From an uncultured Acidobacteriota bacterium (GTDB lineage: Bacteria > Acidobacteriota > Blastocatellia > Pyrinomonadales > Pyrinomonadaceae): a stretch of 7,449 bases of DNA. Numbering within the stretch: the stretch's first letter is position 1; each line of letters opens with the position of its first letter. The notes beneath the pieces were generated by a model. The model saw nothing but the letters and a program-made list of their open reading frames with translations, was not told the origin of the DNA and searched no databases. A program made the translations under genes and the position numbers. Shown here in pieces: positions 1 through 5,250 of this stretch. The stretch lies in contig CADEEU010000181.1 of assembly GCA_902826385.1 (NCBI GenBank), positions 1 through 7,449 on the forward strand. The letters are read 5' to 3'.

Positions 1-90
1 ACACGAATCCGCGAACATCGCAATGTCCTGACACGGCTGCGTCAGCATAAACACGACATAAAAGATTACTGCGAACGAGACTGATTTCAT
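1..90 (-). CDS. Partial small exported or membrane protein (N-terminal 30 residues)
   Basis: An open frame starts at ATG 90..88 and runs without a stop to the window edge, giving 30 codons. The start shares ATGA with the stop of the DUF3703 gene (4-nt overlap), the usual sign of translational coupling, which is the main reason to accept it. The peptide begins M-K-S-V-S-F-A-V-I-F-Y-V-V-F, a hydrophobic stretch fitting a signal peptide or signal anchor, and then reads Q-P-C-Q-D-I before a further Cys at residue 30. An N-terminal hydrophobic segment followed by P-C-x-D resembles small cysteine-bearing proteins found beside heavy-metal efflux genes in Bacteroidota (DUF6660-like), but this is memory-based and only 30 residues are visible. 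It is the last visible gene of the block downstream of ychF. Function unknown. Confidence 0.6.
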   Translation of the reverse strand, partial: MKSVSFAVIFYVVFMLTQPCQDIAMFADSC

Positions 91-434
91 CTTTCAGCTT
101 TGTTCAGAATGTCCTGCAAATCCGTCGGTACCGGCATCGGTTTGAAGAACCAGACATTCGAACCACCAGTATTGCCGCGCGGATAGATACCGAAAGGCGT
201 CTTGGTAGCGGCGCCGACAAGTCGAACTATCTGGCCCCAAATCTCGCGGGGCGAGCGCATTCGAAGGGCTAGTTTGAACATTCGCCAATGAACTCGCACG
301 TGCTCATGCGTCGAAGCCTGGCCAAGAACGTGGGCACGTTCGAGATGACCGAATGCTGTCGCCAGATCATCCGCCGCGGCGCATTCGTCCGCAAGGGATA
401 TTTCTTTGTTGATGTGCCTGTCGAGCAATTTCAT
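87..434 (-). CDS. DUF3703 family protein
   Basis: This 115-residue protein carries the signature of DUF3703: L-E-R-A-H-V-L-G-Q at residues 31-39, then H-E-H-V-R-V-H-W (43-50), an R-x-P-R-E-I-W-G-Q segment (60-68), A-A-T-K-T-P-F-G (75-82) and a C-terminal G-N-T-G-G-S-N-V (87-94) leading into P-M-P-V-P (99-103). The conserved histidines and short helical length are typical. The open frame extends upstream to 581, but that extension is arginine-rich, unlike the family, and lies inside the preceding VOC gene. ATG 434, 5 nt after that gene's TAG stop, gives the normal family length. Only a weak AGG precedes the start, so coupling to the upstream gene is likely. The family has no established biochemical role. 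Its members are often encoded near mercury/metal resistance genes and GDCCVxC proteins, which matches the neighbour here. Confidence 0.88.
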   Translation of the reverse strand: MKLLDRHINKEISLADECAAADDLATAFGHLERAHVLGQASTHEHVRVHWRMFKLALRMRSPREIWGQIVRLVGAATKTPFGIYPRGNTGGSNVWFFKPMPVPTDLQDILNKAER

Positions 435-439
435 TCGGC

Positions 440-799
440 CTATTGGATAAAAATCAGGAGCACGCCGCACGGGTCCCAAACGTGAAAGATCTTCGTGTCG
501 CCGCCGACCACTTCGGGAGTGTCGTAGCGAGCGTTTCCAAAATCGCCGTCGTCTATTATCTTTCCGGCGTGTCGATGCCACGCGTCCACGTCTTCGACCT
601 CGAACTTTATCATAAAGTTCTCAGCCCAGTCCTTATTATAATAGTTTTGGAGACGAAACTCGGCACCGCCAAGTTTGCAGTCGACATCGCCTGCCCAAGC
701 TTCGGTCATCTCAAAACCGAGTTCGGAATAAAATCGCTTTGACAGTTCGAAATCTTCAGACGGAACGTAGCATTTGAGGCCGGTAATTGTCGGATTCAT
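440..799 (-). CDS. VOC family protein (glyoxalase/bleomycin-resistance fold), copy 2
   Basis: A 119-residue single-domain vicinal oxygen chelate protein. The N-terminal beta-alpha-beta module contains D-F-E-L-S-K-R-F-Y-S-E-L-G-F (16-29), the classical start of a VOC half. The second module ends H-V-W-D-P-C-G-V-L-L (106-115), matching the usual D-P-x-G-x-L-x-x-F strand. The central L-Q-N-Y-Y-x-K-D-W-A-E-N-F-M (50-63) is characteristic of a common bacterial subgroup annotated only as glyoxalase/bleomycin resistance. VOC proteins usually dimerise and bind metal, thiol adducts or hydrophobic drugs; the substrate cannot be told here. ATG 799 is chosen because family members begin M-N-P-x-I. An upstream ATG at 841 would add 14 residues and overlap the GDCCVxC gene by 16 nt. 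It lies 26 nt after the GDCCVxC stop and 5 nt before the DUF3703 start. Confidence 0.88.
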   Translation of the reverse strand: MNPTITGLKCYVPSEDFELSKRFYSELGFEMTEAWAGDVDCKLGGAEFRLQNYYNKDWAENFMIKFEVEDVDAWHRHAGKIIDDGDFGNARYDTPEVVGGDTKIFHVWDPCGVLLIFIQ

Positions 800-825
800 A
801 TCGATGATGCTATCAGAATCTAATT

Positions 826-1032
826 TTAAGGGCGACAGCATTCACCTGCCGCCGGCGGACATTTTGCCGATCCGTAAGAACAGTAAACACAACAATCGCC
901 CGGAAGCGGTCGAAGCAGCCTGCCGCAATTCTCACATTCCCAAAAGAACACGCACGAATCGGTCGGCATGGCGTTCGTTGTCCTGGAACCACACTCGGGA
1001 CACGTTATCGTTGAAAAAAACGTTACAGGCAT
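826..1032 (-). CDS. GDCCVxC domain cysteine-rich mini-protein
   Basis: A 68-residue protein with 11 cysteines. C11-P-E-C14 and C33-E-N-C36 form a zinc-ribbon-like pair. They are followed by the family signature G-D-C-C-V-Y-C-S-Y-G (45-54), C58-P-P, and a C-terminal C65-C66. The order (ITCPxCG, MPTDxC, ECxxC, GDCCVxCSYG, CPP) is that of proteins named GDCCVxC domain-containing (seleno)protein, some of which carry selenocysteine. Here every position is a cysteine codon and no internal TGA occurs. The presumed role is metal or thiol handling, since relatives occur next to mercury or arsenic resistance genes, but no reaction is established. The ATG overlaps the end of the upstream VOC gene by 10 nt and has no visible Shine-Dalgarno, which suggests translational coupling. 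The protein is short enough to be missed by automated callers. Confidence 0.87.
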   Translation of the reverse strand: MPVTFFSTITCPECGSRTTNAMPTDSCVFFWECENCGRLLRPLPGDCCVYCSYGSAKCPPAAGECCRP

Positions 1033-1391
1033 TGGGTTGTAAACGCGACAAAATAGCCGTTCGGGTCCTGGACGGCGAATTCATACATTCCGTAGTCCAT
1101 GACTTCAGGGCCCCAGGCAAATTCAACCTTACCCCGAAATTCGTTCGCCAGATCATCTATATTTTCGCAGAATACGTAAAGCGTCCCGCTGAATACAGGC
1201 GCAATCGGCGTGCCTACCGGCGGGTCACTATAGAATTGGAAAGTTACTTCATCACGAACGACCTCGGCCCACTCGGCGGTTTCGCGGTCTCCTTGACAGC
1301 CCGTCACGGTAAAACCAAGGACTTCGTAGAACGCAAGTGTCTCCGAAATGTTTGTCACGAACAGTGATGGGACAATCTTAGTGCAACTCAC
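1023..1391 (-). CDS. VOC family protein (bleomycin-resistance-like), copy 1
   Basis: A 122-residue VOC-fold protein. The first half begins K-I-V-P-S-L-F-V-T-N and S-E-T-L-A-F-Y-E-V-L-G-F (16-27). The second half ends E-F-A-V-Q-D-P-N-G-Y-F-V-A-F (104-117), where E104 occupies the usual metal- or ligand-side glutamate position of the family. W41 followed by a charged strand and F-Q-F-Y resembles bleomycin-binding type members, but the ligand is unknown. The start is GTG 1391: a TAAGG motif at 1401-1405, overlapping the ychF stop codon, sits 9 nt upstream of it. A TTG at 1400 would put that motif directly against the start and is less likely. The gene begins 11 nt after ychF and overlaps the GDCCVxC gene by 10 nt. 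It is only distantly similar to the second VOC gene in this block, so it is not a recent duplicate. Confidence 0.86.
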   Translation of the reverse strand: MSCTKIVPSLFVTNISETLAFYEVLGFTVTGCQGDRETAEWAEVVRDEVTFQFYSDPPVGTPIAPVFSGTLYVFCENIDDLANEFRGKVEFAWGPEVMDYGMYEFAVQDPNGYFVAFTTQCL

Positions 1392-1400
1392 AGCGATCAA

Positions 1401-1405
1401 CCTTA
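1401..1405 (-). promoter_or_regulatory. Ribosome binding site for VOC copy 1, inside the ychF stop
   Basis: On the minus strand the bases read TAAGG, with the TAA being the ychF stop codon. The 9-nt distance to GTG 1391 suits ribosome binding and decides in favour of that start over TTG 1400. Sharing of stop codon and ribosome binding site implies coupled translation of ychF and the VOC gene. Confidence 0.5.
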
Positions 1406-2506
1406 CACATTAAACCTAAAATCCACGACATCGCCGTCCTGCATAATGTATTCCTTGCCTTCAAGACGTGCGAGGCCTTTTTCGCTGGCGGCTTTGCGGC
1501 TGCCGCAGGCTACGAGGTCGTTGTAGCCGACTATCTCGGCGCGGATGAAGCCGCGTTCGATATCGGTGTGGATCTCGCCGGCGGCCTGTGGGGCTTTTGT
1601 TCCGATCGGGATGGTCCACGCGCGGACCTCTTTTTCGCCTGCGGTCAGGAACGACATCAGGCCGAGCATGTGATAGGCGGCTTTGATCAGTTTATCAACC
1701 CCGCTGGAATTTAGTCCAAGATCTTTCAAGTATTCGTCGCGTTCGGCCGGATCGAGCGCGACGAGTTCTGCTTCAAGCTTGGCACAGATCGGGACGACAT
1801 CGGCGTTCTCGGTTTTTGCGTGGGCGATGACGGTCTCAACGTATTCGTTCGATTCGGGGTCGGCCAGCGTCGCTTCATCGACATTCGCGGCGTAGATCGT
1901 GGGCTTGGTCGATAAGAAGAACCATTTCCTGACGATCTCTCTTTCATCGTCGCTCAGGTCGGCGGCTCTGGCAGGGCGGCCTTCTTCAAGGACCGGCTGA
2001 ATTTTGTCCAAAATCTCAAGCTCACGCTTTGCATCTTTGTCGCCTGAGGCTTTTACCGCACGCATTGCTTTGTCGCGACGTTTCTCGGCCGAAGCCAGAT
2101 CGGCCAGTGCAAGCTCGATCTGGATCGTCTCAATGTCGCGGATCGGATTGACCGAACCTTCGACGTGGACAATGTTGTCGTCGTCAAAACAGCGGACGAC
2201 CTGGATCACGGCGTCGGTCTCGCGGATGTTGGCAAGGAACTGATTGCCCAGGCCCTCGCCCTTCGACGCTCCGCGAACGAGGCCCGCAATATCGACGAAT
2301 TCGACCGTCGCCGGCACTACCTTTTGCGCCTTGTTCATTTTTTCGAGAACAGGCAATCGCTCGTCGGGAACGGCTACGACGCCGACGTTCGGTTCAATCG
2401 TTGCGAACGGATAATTCGCGGCAAGAGCCGCTTCCTGTGCGGTCAACGCATTAAATAAGGTCGATTTTCCTACGTTAGGCAGGCCTACAATTCCAGCTTG
2501 AAGCAT
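1403..2506 (-). CDS. ychF: YchF/OLA1 family P-loop ATPase
   Basis: A 367-residue Obg-related protein of normal YchF length. The P-loop G-L-P-N-V-G-K-S-T is at 8-16, the D-x-A-G switch D-I-A-G-L-V at 72-77, and the non-canonical N-V-D-E motif at 208-211 replaces NKxD; this substitution is why YchF prefers ATP over GTP. A charged helical coiled-coil region lies at about 130-190 and a TGS domain at about 283-366. The family binds ribosomes and acts in translation and stress responses in the cytoplasm. Position 35, a redox-active Cys in E. coli YchF (context F-P-F-C-T-I-E-P), is Ala here (Y-P-F-A-T-I-E-P). The ATG has no Shine-Dalgarno and is abutted by one arm of an inverted repeat. Five small genes follow on the same strand. 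Confidence 0.97.
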   Translation of the reverse strand: MLQAGIVGLPNVGKSTLFNALTAQEAALAANYPFATIEPNVGVVAVPDERLPVLEKMNKAQKVVPATVEFVDIAGLVRGASKGEGLGNQFLANIRETDAVIQVVRCFDDDNIVHVEGSVNPIRDIETIQIELALADLASAEKRRDKAMRAVKASGDKDAKRELEILDKIQPVLEEGRPARAADLSDDEREIVRKWFFLSTKPTIYAANVDEATLADPESNEYVETVIAHAKTENADVVPICAKLEAELVALDPAERDEYLKDLGLNSSGVDKLIKAAYHMLGLMSFLTAGEKEVRAWTIPIGTKAPQAAGEIHTDIERGFIRAEIVGYNDLVACGSRKAASEKGLARLEGKEYIMQDGDVVDFRFNV

Positions 2507-2560
2507 AATTCTAGTTGACGGCCCGGCCGCGAATCATCCGCTTCGGGCAAAACTAGAATT
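2507..2560. repeat. Perfect 10-bp inverted repeat flanking the ychF leader
   Basis: AATTCTAGTT at 2507-2516 is the exact reverse complement of AACTAGAATT at 2551-2560, with 34 nt between the arms. The left arm directly touches the ychF start codon (2506..2504). The right arm overlaps the best -10-like hexamer. It may be a pair of operator half-sites or, if transcription starts further upstream, a stem closing next to the start codon. Confidence 0.6.
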
Positions 2561-2563
2561 GTA
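2558..2563 (-). promoter_or_regulatory. Possible -10 element of a ychF promoter
   Basis: The minus strand reads TACAAT, five of six matches to the sigma-70 type -10 consensus, about 52 nt upstream of the ychF ATG. No good -35 hexamer is visible 16-18 nt further upstream; TTCGCT is the nearest and is poor. Transcription would start near 2551 and give a leader of roughly 45 nt. Weak evidence. Confidence 0.3.
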
Positions 2564-2614
2564 GCGTTTCGACAGCGGGAAGCGAAATGCGCGTGCCGAA
2601 TACGGAGGCCGCGC

Positions 2615-2643
2615 GTCAGCAAGGGCGTTACGCCCTTGCTGAC
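2615..2643. repeat. Perfect 13-bp hairpin, REP-like palindrome or 3' end structure
   Basis: GTCAGCAAGGGCG (2615-2627), a TTA loop (2628-2630) and CGCCCTTGCTGAC (2631-2643) form an uninterrupted 13-bp stem. It lies 18 nt past the stop of the secreted-protein gene and about 109 nt before ychF. No T-run follows on either strand, so it is not a typical intrinsic terminator, although it could stabilise or end the upstream transcript. The stem and the flanking GCGCG and CCTCCGTAT segments resemble a palindromic unit that I believe recurs in Blastocatellia genomes. That is recollection, not a search result. Confidence 0.65.
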
Positions 2644-2661
2644 CTCCACGGTGTTCAGCAT

Positions 2662-5061
2662 CTATCTCGGCAAATAAGCCGTCGGGATCGCTTTGTCGTT
2701 CGCGGCGCCGAATTCGCGGATGGCAAAGCCAGCCTGACTTTGGCTCAAGTACCAGGTATTATTCGACGGCCTGATGACGGAAATGTCATAGCGTCCGTCG
2801 CCGTCGTAATCACCTGTGACCGGGACGTCGCCCTCAACGCCGAACTGCTGGGTCAGGAATCCTTCGGTCGTGCGCGAAAGAAACCAGGTGCCGGTCGACG
2901 GCCGGAAAACGCCGAAATCGGTTTTGCCGTCGCCGTCATAGTCGCCCTGGGCCGGAGTGTCCGACGCTTCGCCCCACACGGCGGTGAAATAGTTTCCGGC
3001 CGAACCCTGTACGTACCACGTTCCGTTCGAAGGACGCCAGACTGCAATATCGGATTTTCCGTCACCATCGTAGTCGCCTGCCGCCGGCCGGTCGCCGAGC
3101 TGACCGAAAGGAATCTGCACGAATGTGTTAAGACTGTCGCTGAGAGCGATGTACCAAACGCCTGTCGAAGGCCGGAAAACGGCGATATCCGTTCTTCTGT
3201 CGCCATTGTAATCAGCCTGTGCCGGAATGTCCCCCATCTCGCCGTAAGGGCGAACGTTGAAGGACCCCTTCGTTCTGAAATACCAGGTAGAGTTACTCGG
3301 TCGAAAAACTACGAGGTCGGTCCGCCCGTCGCCGTCGTAGTCGCCTGGTGCCAAAATGTCTTCGGCGGTACCGAATTCGTAAATGTTGTACGACGGCCCG
3401 AGCGTTCCCGCAATGAACCATTGGCCGGTCGCCGGACGAAAAACGCTGATATCGGTTTTGCCGTCGCCGTCGAAATCGGCCACCTTGTTTCGCGGAACGG
3501 GAATACCCGCGACCGGGCCGTCGGCAATGTTGCCGTCGATGTTGAACGTGATACCCGCCCAAGTCTCGTTGTGCGGCGCCTGCCACTGTTTGATCCGCTG
3601 GTGATTGTTCCAGAAATTAGTAGGGAAATTCGGGAAAAGACCGTATGTCCAGACCGAAGGGATGTTATCCCAGCGTGCCATCCAGATCGCATCCATGCGG
3701 CTGGCCGGCGCCAGCGTCACCCAATCTTCCTGCGCGTTTCTCGGCGACCCGTAAACGCCCGACACGTAGCCCAACTCGCGGATACGTTCCGTCCAGCCTT
3801 TCAGAAAAGCTATCGTTGCAGCACGGCAACCCAGGGTGTCGGGCGAAGGCACGTTGTACTGCTCCATGTCGTAATAGAGGACCGAACCGGCAGTCAGCCC
3901 GATGCTTGCCGCATCCGTTGCGGCAATGTCGGCCTCGCCGCGGCCTTGCGTTTCCGCCAACGCCGTATCGTAGCTGTGCTTGTGCACGGTGGTCGAAACC
4001 GAGCACGGCGACTGATAACCGACAACGGTCGGAATTATTCCCCACCCTTGCGCACTTATCGCGTTGATCCAGGCGGGATTGTTCGTGAAAGGCTGCGTCG
4101 GGCAAGCTCTAGCCCTGCCGCTGAAATAAATATTGGTGTCGAAGAAGTAGGAATTATCCCACCATAGCTGCATCTGCGCGACCGTACCGGCCTGGCATTT
4201 ATCAAAGCCGCGGTTCAAGCTTGTTCGGATCGAACCTCCGGGCGGCAGTGCGAACGTTCGGTTTTGATCGGCTTCGAGCTGCGCGGCTTCTATTTTAGCC
4301 CTGTTCAATTCGACGATCCGGGCAGGAGTGATGTCTTGCCATGATCCTTTTGCGATGTCATTTCCATCAGCGGGAAAATCAGTTCTGTAAAGCCTTGTCG
4401 TCTGCACACAGCCTGTCTTGAAACCGGCACATTGCCCGGATGTTTCCACGGCCCAATTTTCCTTGCGGGACACGGCGTCAGCTTCGTCATCCCGGCGCGG
4501 CTCGACCGAGCGGCTGACGAATTGCCACGTTGCTCCGTCATCGTAAGAACGATAGATGGCGTTACCTGTAAAATTGGAACTGGTTGGTATTCGAGCGGAT
4601 ATTTCGAACGACCCGTCTTGCTTCCGAGAAAGCACGGAATTATCGAGGTCGAGTTCGAAGTACGCGGAATTCTCAAGCGTGACGGGCCGCTCCGTCCAGT
4701 TCAATCCGCCGTCTGTTGTACGTGCAACTTTGAGAGTCGCAGAGGACGCGTGTGTGATGAGTACAAATCCAGTGCGCTTGTTTTCAAAGAAAACCGAAGC
4801 CACAACATCGCCGCCCGATGCTGGTAACACCAGGACATGCCATGTTGCTCCCGCGTCGTCAGTTCGAAAAACGACATCGGACGTATAGGCGATGGCCGAT
4901 TTCGCGTCAAAGGCTATGAGGTCTTTGATTAGATGATCGGCCCGCCCCTGATCTTGCGTCGCTTCGTAAAGAAATTTTGGCTGCCCAAACCAGCCCTCCG
5001 CCGAGATCGCGACTTCGCTCAAAGAAATGGTCAAGAGAACCGCCAGTAACGCCTTTTTCAT
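2662..5061 (-). CDS. Secreted Asp-box, DUF1906 and FG-GAP repeat protein
   Basis: A 799-residue protein with four parts. (1) A signal peptide at 1-21: K2-K3, a Leu-rich core, and a likely cut after A-I-S-A. (2) A sialidase/BNR-like region at about 30-250 with Asp-box motifs T-D-D-A-G-A-T-W (67-74), T-D-G-G-L-N-W (116-122) and Y-D-D-G-A-T-W (173-179). (3) A DUF1906 (Rv2525c-like, GH25-related barrel) domain at about 283-515, with R-G-F-D at 284-287 and Y-D-M-E at 397-400; D287, D398 and E400 match acidic positions of GH25-type folds. Cysteines at 211, 218, 289, 320, 353 and 412 suggest extracytoplasmic disulfides. (4) Six FG-GAP/VCBS-type repeats from 529 to the end. The domain set suggests an extracellular glycan-binding or glycan-cleaving protein, but activity is unproven. 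ATG 5061 is fixed by a strong GGAGG 5 nt upstream. The gene is divergent from the GT-C gene and is followed by ychF. Confidence 0.92.
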   Translation of the reverse strand: MKKALLAVLLTISLSEVAISAEGWFGQPKFLYEATQDQGRADHLIKDLIAFDAKSAIAYTSDVVFRTDDAGATWHVLVLPASGGDVVASVFFENKRTGFVLITHASSATLKVARTTDGGLNWTERPVTLENSAYFELDLDNSVLSRKQDGSFEISARIPTSSNFTGNAIYRSYDDGATWQFVSRSVEPRRDDEADAVSRKENWAVETSGQCAGFKTGCVQTTRLYRTDFPADGNDIAKGSWQDITPARIVELNRAKIEAAQLEADQNRTFALPPGGSIRTSLNRGFDKCQAGTVAQMQLWWDNSYFFDTNIYFSGRARACPTQPFTNNPAWINAISAQGWGIIPTVVGYQSPCSVSTTVHKHSYDTALAETQGRGEADIAATDAASIGLTAGSVLYYDMEQYNVPSPDTLGCRAATIAFLKGWTERIRELGYVSGVYGSPRNAQEDWVTLAPASRMDAIWMARWDNIPSVWTYGLFPNFPTNFWNNHQRIKQWQAPHNETWAGITFNIDGNIADGPVAGIPVPRNKVADFDGDGKTDISVFRPATGQWFIAGTLGPSYNIYEFGTAEDILAPGDYDGDGRTDLVVFRPSNSTWYFRTKGSFNVRPYGEMGDIPAQADYNGDRRTDIAVFRPSTGVWYIALSDSLNTFVQIPFGQLGDRPAAGDYDGDGKSDIAVWRPSNGTWYVQGSAGNYFTAVWGEASDTPAQGDYDGDGKTDFGVFRPSTGTWFLSRTTEGFLTQQFGVEGDVPVTGDYDGDGRYDISVIRPSNNTWYLSQSQAGFAIREFGAANDKAIPTAYLPR
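2665..3477 (-). repeat. Six tandem FG-GAP/VCBS-type coding repeats
   Basis: Six copies of about 44 codons (132 bp) begin at residues 529, 574, 617, 663, 707 and 751 of the secreted protein. Each opens D-x-D/N-G-D, an EF-hand-like calcium loop, and continues D-I-x-V-F/W/I-R-P-S/A-x-x-x-W-Y/F. The third copy reads D-Y-N-G-D-R-R-T-D, with Arg replacing the loop glycine, so it may bind calcium less well. The copies have diverged at the nucleotide level, so this is an old array, probably one beta-propeller. Its low-complexity codon pattern also creates a long spurious open frame on the opposite strand. Confidence 0.9.
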
Positions 5062-5066
5062 TTTCC

Positions 5067-5071
5067 CCTCC
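5067..5071 (-). promoter_or_regulatory. Strong Shine-Dalgarno of the secreted-protein gene
   Basis: The minus strand reads GGAGG within a purine tract, 5 nt before ATG 5061. It is by far the clearest ribosome binding site in the window and settles the start of the secreted protein. Confidence 0.8.
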
Positions 5072-5105
5072 CCCGGTATTTGAAATATTGATGGAATTTG
5101 AAAAA

Positions 5106-5111
5106 AGTATA
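5106..5111 (-). promoter_or_regulatory. Possible -10 element for the secreted-protein gene
   Basis: The minus strand reads TATACT, followed by a T-rich tract, 44 nt upstream of the secreted-protein ATG. The -35 region about 17 nt upstream is poor. The element lies in the 189-nt intergenic region between the two divergent genes. For the plus-strand gene only a weak TTCACT, 17-nt spacer, TAAGTT arrangement (about 5199-5227) is visible. Both are tentative. Confidence 0.33.
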
Positions 5112-5250
5112 GCCTAGGGTGATGACTAAAATCCAGAGGTTAATTCACGGTTTTCCTTTGTTTCAAACGAACGAGGAGTCCCAACGCTAAAACATGCTTT
5201 CACTAAATCCGGTTTTTACGCTAAGTTAAATCAACCTTCTCTGGTTGTTT

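Noticed and set aside
435..581. N-terminal extension of the DUF3703 frame up to 581
   Set aside because: The extra 49 residues are arginine-rich, out of family and fully inside the VOC copy 2 coding region. ATG 434 gives the normal length.
632..645. TATAAT-like AT-rich patch inside VOC copy 2 as an internal promoter
   Set aside because: It encodes conserved N-Y-Y-N-K residues, there is no matching -35, and the tight gene packing downstream favours read-through.
800..841. Alternative start of VOC copy 2 at ATG 841
   Set aside because: AGGTG lies only one base from this ATG, which is too close for a ribosome site, and family members start at the M-N-P-x-I methionine at 799. It is not fully excluded.
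774..1367. A 197-codon plus-strand open frame
   Set aside because: It runs antisense to three minus-strand genes that all match known families. The composition is unlike a folded protein and there is no ribosome binding site.
2615..2643. Rho-independent terminator for the secreted-protein gene
   Set aside because: The stem is strong but no run of T follows on either strand, so it is reported as a palindromic repeat and not as a terminator.
2587..4167. A 526-codon open frame on the plus strand opposite the secreted-protein gene
   Set aside because: It is the antisense image of the FG-GAP repeats and DUF1906 region. The product is rich in Arg/Val with no recognisable domain, whereas the minus-strand frame has a signal peptide, a strong Shine-Dalgarno and clear families.
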